A DNA stretch of 64,000 nt, taken from assembly GCF_006716305.1 (NCBI RefSeq), contig NZ_VFOU01000001.1, positions 310,001 through 374,000 on the forward strand, in the 5' to 3' direction. The stretch comes from Enteractinococcus coprophilus (GTDB lineage: Bacteria > Actinomycetota > Actinomycetes > Actinomycetales > Micrococcaceae). Below the pieces are notes generated by a model, which had not been told where the DNA came from, made no database searches, and saw only the letters and a list, made by a program, of their open reading frames with translations. The position numbers were made by a program, and so were the translations under genes. Each line of letters starts with the position of its first letter. Positions within the stretch are counted from its first letter, which is position 1. Shown here piece by piece: positions 43,838 to 52,925 of this stretch.

Positions 43838-45733
43838 ATGCAATTTCACCATCACGGATATGTCTCCACGCAGCCACGGGTCCAGCCCGCCGCCGGTACC
43901 GGTTTGGATCGCCCTGATGAACTGCCCGACACGATGGATGTATTGATCGTCGGATCCGGTCCAGCGGGTATGACCACGGCGGCCACGCTGTCCTCGTATC
44001 CCGATGTCCACACTCGTCTCATCGAACGTCGCGATGGCCGTCTCGTGCTTGGACAGGCTGATGGTATTCAGGCTCGCTCGGTTGAGACCTTCAACTACTT
44101 CGGTTTCTCCGACGAAATCACCAACGAAGCCTACTGGCTGACCGAAATGAACTTCTGGACACCAGATGAAGACAATCCCGAAAACATTTCTCGTACCTCA
44201 CGCGAGCTCGATGACCCGACCGGCATCTCCGAGTTCAAACATTTGGTCGTCAACCAGGCTCGCGTATTGGACTACTTTGCAGAATTCGCCGAACGCTCGC
44301 CCTCACGCTTGAAACCAGACTACGGATACGAGTTCGTGTCCCAAGAAATCGATGAGAATCTGGAATACCCCATCGAAGTAGCTCTCAAGATCACGGCCGG
44401 CCCACGCGAGGGGGAAATCCGCCGGGTTCGCACCAAATACCTTGTCGGTTCGGACGGTGCGCATTCCAAGGTTCGTAAATCCATCGGTCGTGTCCCAATC
44501 GGCGACAAGTCTGACCATGCCTGGGGCGTTATGGACGTCTTGGTCGAGTCCACCTTCCCGGATATCCGCACCAAATGCTCGATCCACTCCCATGATGGCG
44601 GCTCGATCCTACTGATCCCACGTGAAGGTGGCTTCCTGGTTCGCTTCTATGTTGACTTAGGCGATGTCGATCCAGATGACGGTGGCAAGGTTCGTCAAAC
44701 CCCGCTGGAAGATATCATCGACCGCGCCAACAAAATCCTGCATCCCTACACCGTAGACGTCAAAGAAGTCGCCTGGTGGTCGGTCTACGAAGTCGGTCAC
44801 CGCGTCACCGACAAATTCGACGACGTCGACACCGGCAAAGAAGACGAGAAGAACCCGCGGATCTTCGTCACCGGCGATGCCTGCCACACCCACTCGGCTA
44901 AAGCCGGCCAGGGCATGAACGTCTCTATCCAGGACGGCTTTAACCTCGGCTGGAAGATCGGGCAAGTCTTATCGGGGTATTCCGATCCATCTCTGCTGCA
45001 CACTTATTCGGGCGAGCGCCAAGAAATCGCACAAAACCTGATCGACTTCGATAAAGAGTGGTCGAGCCTCATGGCCGCCAAGCCGGAAGATCTGCCATCG
45101 CCTGATTACGTGGCGAAGTTCTACACTAAGACCTTTGAATTCCCATCCGGTTTCATGACCGAGTACAAACCGTCGCCCTTGACCACCGGCAACGCCCACC
45201 AAGATCTGGCCAAAGGCTACACCATTGGGAAGCGCTTCAAGTCGGCTAAAGTCAGCCGGGTTTCGGATACGAACCCGGTGGAACTGGGGCACTTGCACGA
45301 GGCTGATGGGCGGTGGCGTATCTACGTCTTCGGCGACGAGAAAGCTTCGACCGATGCCGCCAACGGTGCGAATACTTTCGGTGCATGGTTGGGCAACGAC
45401 GAGAACTCTCCGGTGCTGAAATACACTCGCAAAGACAATGACATCAATAGTCTCTTTGATGTCAAGGTCATCTACCAGCAACCAAAGGAAGCCATCGAGC
45501 TGATGGAAACCCCATCTATCTTCCGCCCGGTTGTGGGTCCATTCCAGATCACTGACCTGAACCAAGTCTTCGGTACCCTCACAGAGAACAGCATCTTTGA
45601 GGCTCGTGAAATCTCGCAGCAAGGTGCCGTCATCGTAGTCCGCCCTGACGGCTACGTCTCGACCGTCCAGCCACTCGACGCTACCGATGCCATCGCAGAA
45701 CTATTCGACGGGATCTTCTTACCACAGAGCTAG
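43838..45733 (+). CDS. FAD-dependent aromatic hydroxylase (MobA/phenol 2-monooxygenase type)
   Basis: The 631-aa class-A flavoprotein has VLIVGSGPAGMTTAATLSSY, VGSDGAHSKVRKSIG (DG motif) and IFVTGDACHTHSAKAGQGMN (GD motif), then a C-terminal thioredoxin-like domain from about residue 440. Length and C-terminal domain fit 3-hydroxybenzoate 4-monooxygenase and phenol hydroxylase. AGGAG precedes the ATG. Ring-cleavage genes are not adjacent, so the substrate is inferred from family and IclR control. Confidence 0.9.
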   Translation: MQFHHHGYVSTQPRVQPAAGTGLDRPDELPDTMDVLIVGSGPAGMTTAATLSSYPDVHTRLIERRDGRLVLGQADGIQARSVETFNYFGFSDEITNEAYWLTEMNFWTPDEDNPENISRTSRELDDPTGISEFKHLVVNQARVLDYFAEFAERSPSRLKPDYGYEFVSQEIDENLEYPIEVALKITAGPREGEIRRVRTKYLVGSDGAHSKVRKSIGRVPIGDKSDHAWGVMDVLVESTFPDIRTKCSIHSHDGGSILLIPREGGFLVRFYVDLGDVDPDDGGKVRQTPLEDIIDRANKILHPYTVDVKEVAWWSVYEVGHRVTDKFDDVDTGKEDEKNPRIFVTGDACHTHSAKAGQGMNVSIQDGFNLGWKIGQVLSGYSDPSLLHTYSGERQEIAQNLIDFDKEWSSLMAAKPEDLPSPDYVAKFYTKTFEFPSGFMTEYKPSPLTTGNAHQDLAKGYTIGKRFKSAKVSRVSDTNPVELGHLHEADGRWRIYVFGDEKASTDAANGANTFGAWLGNDENSPVLKYTRKDNDINSLFDVKVIYQQPKEAIELMETPSIFRPVVGPFQITDLNQVFGTLTENSIFEAREISQQGAVIVVRPDGYVSTVQPLDATDAIAELFDGIFLPQS

Positions 45734-45774
45734 GCTTTCGGTAACCGAAACCACCAGCTTCACAAGTCCGACGC

Positions 45775-45810
45775 AAACGCTCGACATGGATGTCTCCATG
45801 CCGAGCGTTT
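45775..45810. terminator. Hairpin terminator after the hydroxylase
   Basis: AAACGCTCG-CATGGA pairs with TCCATG-CGAGCGTTT with one mismatch and a 4-nt loop, ending in TTTTCGCTTT. It lies between convergent genes. Confidence 0.88.
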
Positions 45811-45822
45811 TCGCTTTGCTGC

Positions 45823-46308
45823 CTATTGGTTTTCTTCATAGGGAAGGAAACTAATTTGTCCGCTGGGCTCTAGATGCGCGGCTTTCACCTCGGAGAGCTC
45901 CTGAAAACCGTTGATTCGCAGCTGAGATAAGATTTCCTCTTTCGTGAGGAACTCCCGTCGTGCAGTTTTTTGGACAATTTTGCCATCCCTGATCAACGGA
46001 CGAGGACGCGGTGCCGTAAGGTTATCCAACCACGCCCATCGATAGCTGCCGATATCCAGTATCGTCGCCCAGAACAACACGGTGGCCACCACGACGAGAC
46101 TGTCAAAAATGGAGGAGGCTTCTCCTCCAAACCCGGGACTAGCAGCCTCAGAAATAAGAACGACCAAGATAATGTCTGAGGCATTCAGGTCCCCCGACTC
46201 ACGCCGCCCCAGGAACCGCATGAGCAAAAAGACCACAAGATACATGACCGTTCCGCGCAAGAACATTTCGAGCACAGGGGCGCTGAACATAAATACTTCG
46301 TCCCACAT
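45823..46308 (-). CDS. DUF421 (YetF-like) membrane protein
   Basis: The 161-aa protein starts MWDEVFMFSAPVLEMFLRG after AGAGGAGAC, which decides the start at 46308 over the ATG at 46338. It has two or three helices, then a cytoplasmic region with PLIRDGKIVQKTARREFLTK, the hallmark DUF421 stretch. Function unknown in the family; some members are sporulation or stress related. Confidence 0.87.
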   Translation of the reverse strand: MWDEVFMFSAPVLEMFLRGTVMYLVVFLLMRFLGRRESGDLNASDIILVVLISEAASPGFGGEASSIFDSLVVVATVLFWATILDIGSYRWAWLDNLTAPRPRPLIRDGKIVQKTARREFLTKEEILSQLRINGFQELSEVKAAHLEPSGQISFLPYEENQ

Positions 46309-46618
46309 ACTGTCTCCTCTAGAAATCGATGGATCCACAAGTTATTAGAGAAGGTACATGAAGTCTGGAACGGCATAATAGAGGGCTTCTCCTAGGAGAA
46401 CGCTGAGGCTGTCTTGAGACTTCGTTTTTACGTAGTGACCGTCTTATCTACCATCGATAATCGCTGCCACACTTTGAGGGTCTGGACGAGCTAAGAATGG
46501 ACATGTCGCAGACTCCCAAGGATCACGACAAGAGCTCAACTCTTCCGGACCGCTGCTGTGAAGTTTTTTAGCGTGAGCTGAGGTGAAGATGGGCATATCT
46601 TCGTGGGAAGATTGTCAT
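46309..46618. promoter_or_regulatory. Divergent upstream region with a 14-bp palindrome
   Basis: TTCTCCTAGGAGAA is perfect at 46387-46400. The region contains promoters for the DUF421 and holin-like genes; their boxes are not clear. Confidence 0.4.
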
Positions 46619-47011
46619 ATGAATTATCTTCTACGAACACTTGTGACTGCAGCATCATTCTGGGTGGCGCTGTGGATTCTGCCCGGTATGGACATCACTT
46701 CCGATAGCGGTGGAGTCAGTACCGTCGAAACCGTCCTGGGACTACTCATCGTCTCTGTGGTGTTCGGTCTCGTCAACGCAATCGTCCGCCCGATTGTCAG
46801 TTTGCTGTCACTACCCGTCACGTGTCTCACGCTGGGTTTATTTACCTTGATCATTAACGCGGCGATGCTGTGGCTGACAGTGTGGATCACCTCATTTCTA
46901 CCGGTCCACGTGGTCATAGACAGCTTCTTTTGGACAACTATCTTGGCCGCGTTGATCATCGCGGTGGTTTCGGCGATTGTGAACCGGCTTATCGGCTCGG
47001 TAACTGATTAG
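46619..47011 (+). CDS. Phage-holin-4-type (PF04020-like) membrane protein
   Basis: The 130-aa protein has four hydrophobic segments: TAASFWVALWILPGM, VVFGLVNAIVRPIVSLLSLP, LFTLIINAAMLWLTVWITSF and TTILAALIIAVVSAIVNRLI. The VNAIVRPIV motif is typical of this family, which is chromosomal in many bacteria and not a phage lysis gene. I use the ATG at 46619 rather than 46583 because it starts directly at the conserved helix. Confidence 0.87.
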   Translation: MNYLLRTLVTAASFWVALWILPGMDITSDSGGVSTVETVLGLLIVSVVFGLVNAIVRPIVSLLSLPVTCLTLGLFTLIINAAMLWLTVWITSFLPVHVVIDSFFWTTILAALIIAVVSAIVNRLIGSVTD

Positions 47012-47016
47012 TAACA

Positions 47017-48525
47017 TCATTTCGTCTGTACCGTTGTCATCCATTCTTGTAGCGGTCGCACCGAGACGATGTTCTTGAGTTCTGCTGCTGCTCTGCCTGA
47101 AGGTACCAACGGGTGGCGTGTGGGCGTGGCCTGCTGGCGTTCCAACTGGAACTGTTGGACTGCCACGGCCCCGCCCATTTTTGATTCTAGATTCTCCAGC
47201 GGGATGGCCGCGGCTTTGGCCACTCCGGGATCGGCCAACGCTTCTGCAAGCTGGTGGTCAATGACCTCAAAGTTATGTTCCGGACCGAAGACCCCAGCTT
47301 CGACTTCATACTCTGGGTATCCTTCGACTTCGATCGTCGTGCGGTTGATTCGTCCTTCATTACTGGCTCCGGTTAATGCTGGGACTTTGTCGTGTTCGTG
47401 TTCTATGTGTACGAAGTTGGTCGACAGATCATCGGTACGCCGATGTCCCGTCGGTGCAGCAACAGTGAGCACATCGGGGATAGAATATTTCGCTTTCATC
47501 TTGTCACTCATGCCGACGTTCATGGCATGCGTGCCGCCCTGGCTATAACCCATCGGGATAATCGTCGCGCCGGCTGGCACACCGGCCTGTTCCAGCATTT
47601 GCATCGTGGCTTCCTCGATGTGCACGGAATCTGCTGCAATCGATTCGACGACACCGGTTGCCCCAAAAGCATTCTCTTGGTGTAGCAAGCCAAGTGGACC
47701 GGCGTCCTCGCCCAGCGGGGTGGTACCCGCATAGAGCAGCGCATATGCTTCCGATCCGTCAGCCTGGGTGAGCTTGGCAATCGTGACCGTGTCAGGCTCG
47801 TAAGCATAGTCTTTCAACAATTGCATGGCTTTAGTGGAACCATAGACATCTAACGTGTCACGATCCTGCCACCCGTCCAGGCCCGGTGCGGAGGTGACAT
47901 TATTGATGTCGTATGGAGCCAGTTGCGTCAGCCCGAACTGTTGCAGCGTGTGAGCCAGCATCTCATAAGTACGCTGCGTCGGAGGCACATCCCAAATGCT
48001 CTTATTCAGTCCGAAGGTCCACCCGATCGCATGACCCAGCGCTAATTTCGAGCCGGGCACCACTTGGTTGCCTGTATTAACTGCCATCTCAACCAAGGCC
48101 CACACGGAACTGGTCGTGCCACGGATCGCCAGTTCGTACATCTCATTAGGGACATTGAGGTCGCTGGTCACACCAAATAAGCTCAGGACCACAGCGGTAG
48201 GGGTCATGGTCAGTGTCATCAGGTTGGTAATTTGAGCTTCTGTTTCCAGGTAGGCGGCAACCGCATAGTTGACACCCTGAGCTAGGACTTCCACTTGGGC
48301 ACGCATACCCAGCAGACTGGTCGACAGTTCGATCGTATTGGCAGCAATAAGTGGTCCTTGTGGCGTCATGATCGTGACCCCGGACAGCAATCCTCCGGCC
48401 ACCATGGCGTCACCTGCTAACCGCATGGTCTGTTCAGTAGCTTCACGTAACTGCGTGGCACCAAGCGTGAGTTCGTCGAGATTGGCGCGCCAATGAGATG
48501 GTCCGCCGGTGACTTTGCCACTCAT
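47017..48525 (-). CDS. Alpha/beta serine hydrolase, partner of a WXG-like protein
   Basis: The 502-aa product starts MSGKVTGGPSHWRANLDELT and has an N-terminal helical region of about 120 residues, with a hydrophobic middle, followed by an alpha/beta hydrolase domain. Ser328 is in GYSQGGTHA, with Asp379 (EHDKVPAL) and His417 (GPEHNFEVIDH) as likely partners. This organisation resembles PE-PPE hydrolases and other type VII-linked lipases. The start is fixed by an ATGA overlap with the WXG-like gene; the longer frame reads through that gene. Confidence 0.75.
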   Translation of the reverse strand: MSGKVTGGPSHWRANLDELTLGATQLREATEQTMRLAGDAMVAGGLLSGVTIMTPQGPLIAANTIELSTSLLGMRAQVEVLAQGVNYAVAAYLETEAQITNLMTLTMTPTAVVLSLFGVTSDLNVPNEMYELAIRGTTSSVWALVEMAVNTGNQVVPGSKLALGHAIGWTFGLNKSIWDVPPTQRTYEMLAHTLQQFGLTQLAPYDINNVTSAPGLDGWQDRDTLDVYGSTKAMQLLKDYAYEPDTVTIAKLTQADGSEAYALLYAGTTPLGEDAGPLGLLHQENAFGATGVVESIAADSVHIEEATMQMLEQAGVPAGATIIPMGYSQGGTHAMNVGMSDKMKAKYSIPDVLTVAAPTGHRRTDDLSTNFVHIEHEHDKVPALTGASNEGRINRTTIEVEGYPEYEVEAGVFGPEHNFEVIDHQLAEALADPGVAKAAAIPLENLESKMGGAVAVQQFQLERQQATPTRHPLVPSGRAAAELKNIVSVRPLQEWMTTVQTK

Positions 48526-48986
48526 GCGCACACCTGTCCCAGAGCCCCGGCGACTGAATCTCCAACGGCTGCTCGGGCCGTGGCCAAGAGCGTTTGGAGC
48601 CCGGCAACCACCGTCCGTAATTCCTCGAGACTGGCCTGCGCTAACCGCACGGTCTGCCTGGCGGTGTTTTCCAGCTCCTGAGCTCGGCTTTGACCAAGGT
48701 TCACCGCTTCTCGAAACGCTTGGCCAGCTGGTGAGTGCCATTCAATGTGGTGGGCTGCAACGAGCTTTCCATGGACTTGTTCCACGCCGTCGGCAACAAT
48801 GCGAAGTTTGACCACGAGTTGTTCCAAGGCGTCAATCTGGGAGGACAGCGCCTGTAAGCCGACTTGAGCTATCGAGGGACTCGTCACCCACTGTTGGACC
48901 GCACTGGAAGCCATATCGCACGCGTTATTGGCCACATACCCGATGCCCGCTCCGATCTCAGATAGCGGGGGAATCAGCGCCACCAT
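48522..48986 (-). CDS. WXG100/ESX-like small helical protein
   Basis: The 154-aa protein is largely alpha-helical. ALEQLVVKLRIVADGVEQVH, EWHSPAGQAFREAVNLGQSR (a variant W-x-G turn) and ARQTVRLAQASLEELRTVVA form an antiparallel helical hairpin as in ESX substrates. It is longer than a typical WXG100 protein. Coupling to the serine hydrolase suggests the two are exported or act together. No type VII secretion gene is in the window. Confidence 0.65.
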   Translation of the reverse strand: MVALIPPLSEIGAGIGYVANNACDMASSAVQQWVTSPSIAQVGLQALSSQIDALEQLVVKLRIVADGVEQVHGKLVAAHHIEWHSPAGQAFREAVNLGQSRAQELENTARQTVRLAQASLEELRTVVAGLQTLLATARAAVGDSVAGALGQVCA

Positions 48987-49183
48987 TGGCTGCTCCTTTC
49001 ATAGGCCACATCGTCATTGGGCACCAGCGTAAGAAACCAGGAGACCGTTGAGTCATCCGGGCCGTCAGGATGTGGAGAACCGCTGATTCCTACATATGGT
49101 GTGGACAACACTGCAGGTGTTGGGGTGTGTCACGGCTACGACATGAACGCGATCCGGCGACGACCAGTGGCAGAATAAAGACC
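48987..49183. promoter_or_regulatory. Divergent promoter region of the WXG-like operon and purB
   Basis: CAGAAT followed by 7 nt and ATG at 49184 suggests leaderless purB transcription. No other clear signal. Confidence 0.45.
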
Positions 49184-50611
49184 ATGACTGATAATATGCG
49201 CGTACGTTTGGCTGATACTGATATTCCGTTGGGTCCCCTCGATGGTCGCTACCGCGGCTACGTAGCAGACCTGGTCGATCACCTGTCCGAAGCGGCACTG
49301 AACCGCAACCGGGTTCATGTAGAGGTCGAATGGTTCATCCACCTGTGCGACGGCATGGTCGTCCCGGGACTGAAGCGTCTGACTGACGCTCAGCGTGACG
49401 GGTTGCGCGCGATCGTTACCGAATTCGACGAGAGCTCGGTCGCCGAACTGGCAGAAACGGAAGCCGTGACCGTTCACGATGTCAAAGCGGTCGAATATTT
49501 CATTGCCAACCGTCTCGAAGCGCTGGGACTGGGTCATCTGAGCTCACTGGTGCACTTCGCGTGCACTTCCGAGGACATCAACAACCTGTCCTATGCGCTG
49601 GGTGTCCGCGACGCCATCCAGCTGGTCTGGCTGTCAAGCGCCCACAAGATGGTTGATGCCATCGCTGAGGTAGCGAACACGGCCATTGACACCCCGATGC
49701 TGTCTCGCACGCACGGCCAACCAGCCACGCCGACCACACTGGGCAAGGAACTCGCTGTTTTCGTCCACCGGTTGAACCGTCAGCTGCGCCGGATCTCGAC
49801 TCAGCAGTACTTGGGCAAGATCAACGGTGCCACCGGAACCTACGCGGCCCACGTGGCAGCCGTTCCACACGCCAATTGGCCCGTCATCGCGCAAGACTTC
49901 GTTGAAGACCTCGGACTAACCTTCAACCCGCTGACCACCCAGATCGAAAACCACGACTGGATGTCGGAACTCTTCGACGACGTCGCTCGTTTCAACCAGA
50001 TCCTGCACGGTTTCTGTGTCGACGTCTGGAGCTACATCTCCATCGGCTACTTCGCCCAGATCCCGGTGGCCGGTGCGACCGGGTCTTCCACGATGCCGCA
50101 CAAAGTCAACCCCATCCGTTTCGAAAACGCCGAAGCCAACCTCGAATTGTCCAACGCGCTGCTGAACACCCTGGGCACAACACTGATTGAATCCCGCTGG
50201 CAGCGCGACCTGACCGACTCGACGTCACAGCGCAACATCGGCGTGGCATTAGGGCACTCGGTGCTGGCCATGGCCAACGTAACCCGCGGCATGGGCCAAC
50301 TCGACGTCGCCGAAGACGCCCTAGCTGCAGATTTGGACACCAACTGGGAGGTACTCGGCGAAGCCATCCAGACAGTGATGCGCGCCGAAGCCATCGCTGG
50401 TACCCCGGGCATGGACAACCCTTATGAACGTCTCAAAGATCTGACGCGCGGTCAGCGAGTGGATGCCGCACGCATGCGTGAATTCGTCGGTGAACTAGGC
50501 CTGTCCGACGCCGCCGAGCAGCGGCTCAAAGATCTCACGCCCGGCACCTACACCGGGCTGGCTGCTGACCTGGCACGCGAACACCTCGGTCAGCAAAACC
50601 GCGGCTACTAA
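49184..50611 (+). CDS. purB: Adenylosuccinate lyase
   Basis: The 475-aa enzyme splits adenylosuccinate and SAICAR in purine synthesis. It has TSEDINNLSYAL, SRTHGQPATPTTLGKELA and the signature GSSTMPHKVNPIRFENAEAN, where the catalytic Ser/His loops lie. It matches the bacterial (E. coli-like) form starting near IPLGPLDGRYRGYVADLVDH. The upstream in-frame ATG at 49070 is not supported. Confidence 0.97.
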   Translation: MTDNMRVRLADTDIPLGPLDGRYRGYVADLVDHLSEAALNRNRVHVEVEWFIHLCDGMVVPGLKRLTDAQRDGLRAIVTEFDESSVAELAETEAVTVHDVKAVEYFIANRLEALGLGHLSSLVHFACTSEDINNLSYALGVRDAIQLVWLSSAHKMVDAIAEVANTAIDTPMLSRTHGQPATPTTLGKELAVFVHRLNRQLRRISTQQYLGKINGATGTYAAHVAAVPHANWPVIAQDFVEDLGLTFNPLTTQIENHDWMSELFDDVARFNQILHGFCVDVWSYISIGYFAQIPVAGATGSSTMPHKVNPIRFENAEANLELSNALLNTLGTTLIESRWQRDLTDSTSQRNIGVALGHSVLAMANVTRGMGQLDVAEDALAADLDTNWEVLGEAIQTVMRAEAIAGTPGMDNPYERLKDLTRGQRVDAARMREFVGELGLSDAAEQRLKDLTPGTYTGLAADLAREHLGQQNRGY

Positions 50612-50630
50612 GCGCAAGCTTTCTTTCTAT

Positions 50631-50668
50631 AGCGCTGCGGAGGCCCCATGTGGGACGTCCGCAGCGCT
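50631..50668. terminator. Terminator between purB and the ThDP enzyme
   Basis: AGCGCTGCGGA pairs perfectly with TCCGCAGCGCT across a 16-nt loop, between two convergent genes. Confidence 0.85.
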
Positions 50669-50686
50669 CTCTAGTTTCTAGTAGGT

Positions 50687-52327
50687 CTAACCGGTCGCGC
50701 CTGGGCGCATCGCGGGGTGTGCAAACCCGGTGGAGATGTTGATATTGACCACCGCAACGCCTTCACCCCGTTGAATCCAGCGGGCGAATATTTCGAGGTC
50801 ATCGAGCGTATTGACCGTGATGCCGGTAGCTCCTATCGCCTGGCCGATGGCGGCAAAATCGAGTTGCGGTAGATACATCGCGGTGGCATCTGCACCTATC
50901 GCGGCGTATTGATGGATTTCGGCGCCGTAGGCGGCATCGTTGAAAACAATGACCGCCCCGTGGTCGGTCTCTTGGATAAAGGTCGGCAGATCGGCCAGGG
51001 CCATCTGCCCGCCGCCGTCACCCGAGATGACCGTGGTGAATTTTCCGGGAGTCCCCACCGTAGCTCCAACAGCCGACCCGAAACCCAACCCGATCGATTG
51101 GATCGCGGTGCCGACGGCAATCATGCTGGCCGGATCTGGGATGTCGAGGCGTTCCCCGATCCAGGTAATGAAGTGCCCGCCGTCCAGAACGATTTGGCGG
51201 TTTGCTGGCAAGACGGTATTGAGCTGTGCTGCAACGTGCCGCGGGTTCAGCCGACCGTCCTGGCCGTAGAATGGCTCACTTGGCAGGGTATCTGCTGCGA
51301 CCAGTTCTGCCAGTTGGTTGCGATAGGCCGACGGCGTGGGAGCAAGCCGGTTGACCGCATCGAGTAACCGCGGCAGCGCATCGGTAAGTTCTGCGGACAC
51401 GGTGTTGGCTTGCGGCAAGGTGAGATTCCACTTGGCGGTCAGATCAATCCGGTAAATATTATCGGTGCCAAAGAGTGTGCCCTTGCGGGTTTGGAAGTTA
51501 TTGCTGGTGGCACCCAGAATCAGCACCATATCGGCGGCCTGTACGGCTGGGAGCTTATGCTCGGGCGTAAAGCCGCCGGCAATGCCCAGACTGTGTTCGG
51601 AACCGGTCACATTCGAAGCGGTCAACGAGTGCATGAATACTGCACCGACGGCATCACCCAGCTGGCGGGCCAGGTGCGCGGTGTTGGTACGGACGACTCC
51701 CCCACCGGTCAGAATCAGCGGGCGCTCAGCGGCAACCAGGGCGCGGGCGATCTCCTCAAGTTGCGCATCACTAGCCTTGGGCCGGGCGATCGGCTGATAG
51801 GCGCCGCTGGTGTGCACATCCTCGACGGGTGCATCCGCCAGATCGTATGGCAGCATCACGACGACGGGTTCTTGTCCGTCGGCAGCCATATCAAAAGCCC
51901 GCACGATAGCAGACCCGGCGTTGTCTTGGTCAAGCGTGATAACCGGAATATTCAACCCCACGGTCACTGTCGTCTGGTCGATATCGAATGGCCGGCGTCC
52001 AGTGGAGGGCGCGTCCCCGACCACCACAACCATCGGAATGCGCGCGAGCTGGGCTTCTGCTAAACCGGTGACCATATTGGTGAAGCCGGCACCGTACGTC
52101 GCCGTGGCCACCGCCATGGTTCCGGTGGCCCGGAAGTAGGCATCGGCAGCGGTCACAGCAGCTACTTCATGACGCACCGAAGTAAACGGGAAGCCCGACG
52201 CAGTCAACGCGGACACCAAATCGACATTGCCATTCCCAATGAGTCCAAAGACGCGATCGACCCGTTCGGTGACGACCTTGACGAGCACATCTGTAACGGT
52301 GGTTTGTTGTACCGGTGATTGCACCAT
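50687..52327 (-). CDS. ThDP-dependent enzyme of the acetolactate synthase-like family
   Basis: The 546-aa protein has the three-domain ThDP fold: Glu51-type FTSVRHEVAAVTAADAYFRA at the N-terminus, a central FAD/NAD-like domain (AADMVLILGATSNNFQTRKG), and the C-terminal GDGGGQMALADLPTFIQ with FNDAAYG (GDGX26-N). AGGAGG lies 6 nt before the ATG. It may be an acetolactate synthase paralogue, benzoylformate decarboxylase or similar; the substrate is not decided. Divergent Lrp suggests amino-acid-responsive control. Confidence 0.85.
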   Translation of the reverse strand: MVQSPVQQTTVTDVLVKVVTERVDRVFGLIGNGNVDLVSALTASGFPFTSVRHEVAAVTAADAYFRATGTMAVATATYGAGFTNMVTGLAEAQLARIPMVVVVGDAPSTGRRPFDIDQTTVTVGLNIPVITLDQDNAGSAIVRAFDMAADGQEPVVVMLPYDLADAPVEDVHTSGAYQPIARPKASDAQLEEIARALVAAERPLILTGGGVVRTNTAHLARQLGDAVGAVFMHSLTASNVTGSEHSLGIAGGFTPEHKLPAVQAADMVLILGATSNNFQTRKGTLFGTDNIYRIDLTAKWNLTLPQANTVSAELTDALPRLLDAVNRLAPTPSAYRNQLAELVAADTLPSEPFYGQDGRLNPRHVAAQLNTVLPANRQIVLDGGHFITWIGERLDIPDPASMIAVGTAIQSIGLGFGSAVGATVGTPGKFTTVISGDGGGQMALADLPTFIQETDHGAVIVFNDAAYGAEIHQYAAIGADATAMYLPQLDFAAIGQAIGATGITVNTLDDLEIFARWIQRGEGVAVVNINISTGFAHPAMRPGATG

Positions 52328-52402
52328 GGAAGACCTCCTGACAAGCTATACTGTGATTACCTTCACGCAACAGAGCAGGAAGATCAAGTCACCTGAAACT
52401 TA

Positions 52403-52419
52403 TTGGGCATTATGCTCAA
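52403..52419. promoter_or_regulatory. Lrp-like operator candidate
   Basis: TTGGGCATTATGCTCAA is an interrupted palindrome (GCAT-T-ATGC core) between the divergent ThDP and Lrp genes. Lrp proteins often bind such sites at their own promoter. Confidence 0.45.
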
Positions 52420-52442
52420 AAGTCCCAAACAGAAAGTACGGA

Positions 52443-52925
52443 ATGGCAACCTCAAGGTCGAAACGCGAGCTCGACGGGCTCGATGCAGAAATTCTGCTGG
52501 CACTGGTCGAAGACCCCGATGCTACAACGGTTTCCCTTGCTCAGCGGCTTTCGGTGTCGCGCAACACCATCCAGTCGCGATTACAAAAACTCAACGACGG
52601 CGTCCTGGAATCATTTCAACGCCGCATTACTCCCCGGGCGCTGGGGTATGAGGTCACGGCATTTATGAACGCTTCGATTCGCCAGGGCTACGATAAACAA
52701 ACCATGAAGGCGCTATCGGAGATCCCCGAGATCGTGGAGATTTATGCAACCACCGGCGACGCCGATCTCCGGCTGACAATTGCTGCCACGTCCCCGGAAG
52801 ATCTCTACCGGGTCAATCAGTTGATCCTGGATATCTCCGGGATCGTGCGCACCTCAACCGCTGTGGTGTTGCGCGAATTTTTAGGGTATCGCACGAAACC
52901 ACTGCTCGAACGCATTACAGAGTAA
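52443..52925 (+). CDS. Lrp/AsnC-family regulator
   Basis: The 160-aa protein has an HTH at the N-terminus (ELDGLDAEILLALVEDPDAT, LAQRLSVSRNTIQSRLQKLN) and a RAM effector domain (EIVEIYATTGDADLRLTIAA, IVRTSTAVVLREFLGYRTKP). The start at 52443 begins at MATSRSKREL; the longer frame from 52227 lies in the divergent gene. It probably regulates itself and the ThDP enzyme. Confidence 0.92.
   Translation: MATSRSKRELDGLDAEILLALVEDPDATTVSLAQRLSVSRNTIQSRLQKLNDGVLESFQRRITPRALGYEVTAFMNASIRQGYDKQTMKALSEIPEIVEIYATTGDADLRLTIAATSPEDLYRVNQLILDISGIVRTSTAVVLREFLGYRTKPLLERITE

Noticed and set aside
48526-48741. Long N-terminal extension of the serine hydrolase
   Set aside because: It is a shadow of the WXG-like gene in another frame; the ATGA overlap at 48522-48525 sets the start.
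49070-49183. 38-residue N-terminal extension of purB
   Set aside because: It precedes the conserved protein start and runs through the promoter; MTDNMRVRLADT at 49184 is the family start.
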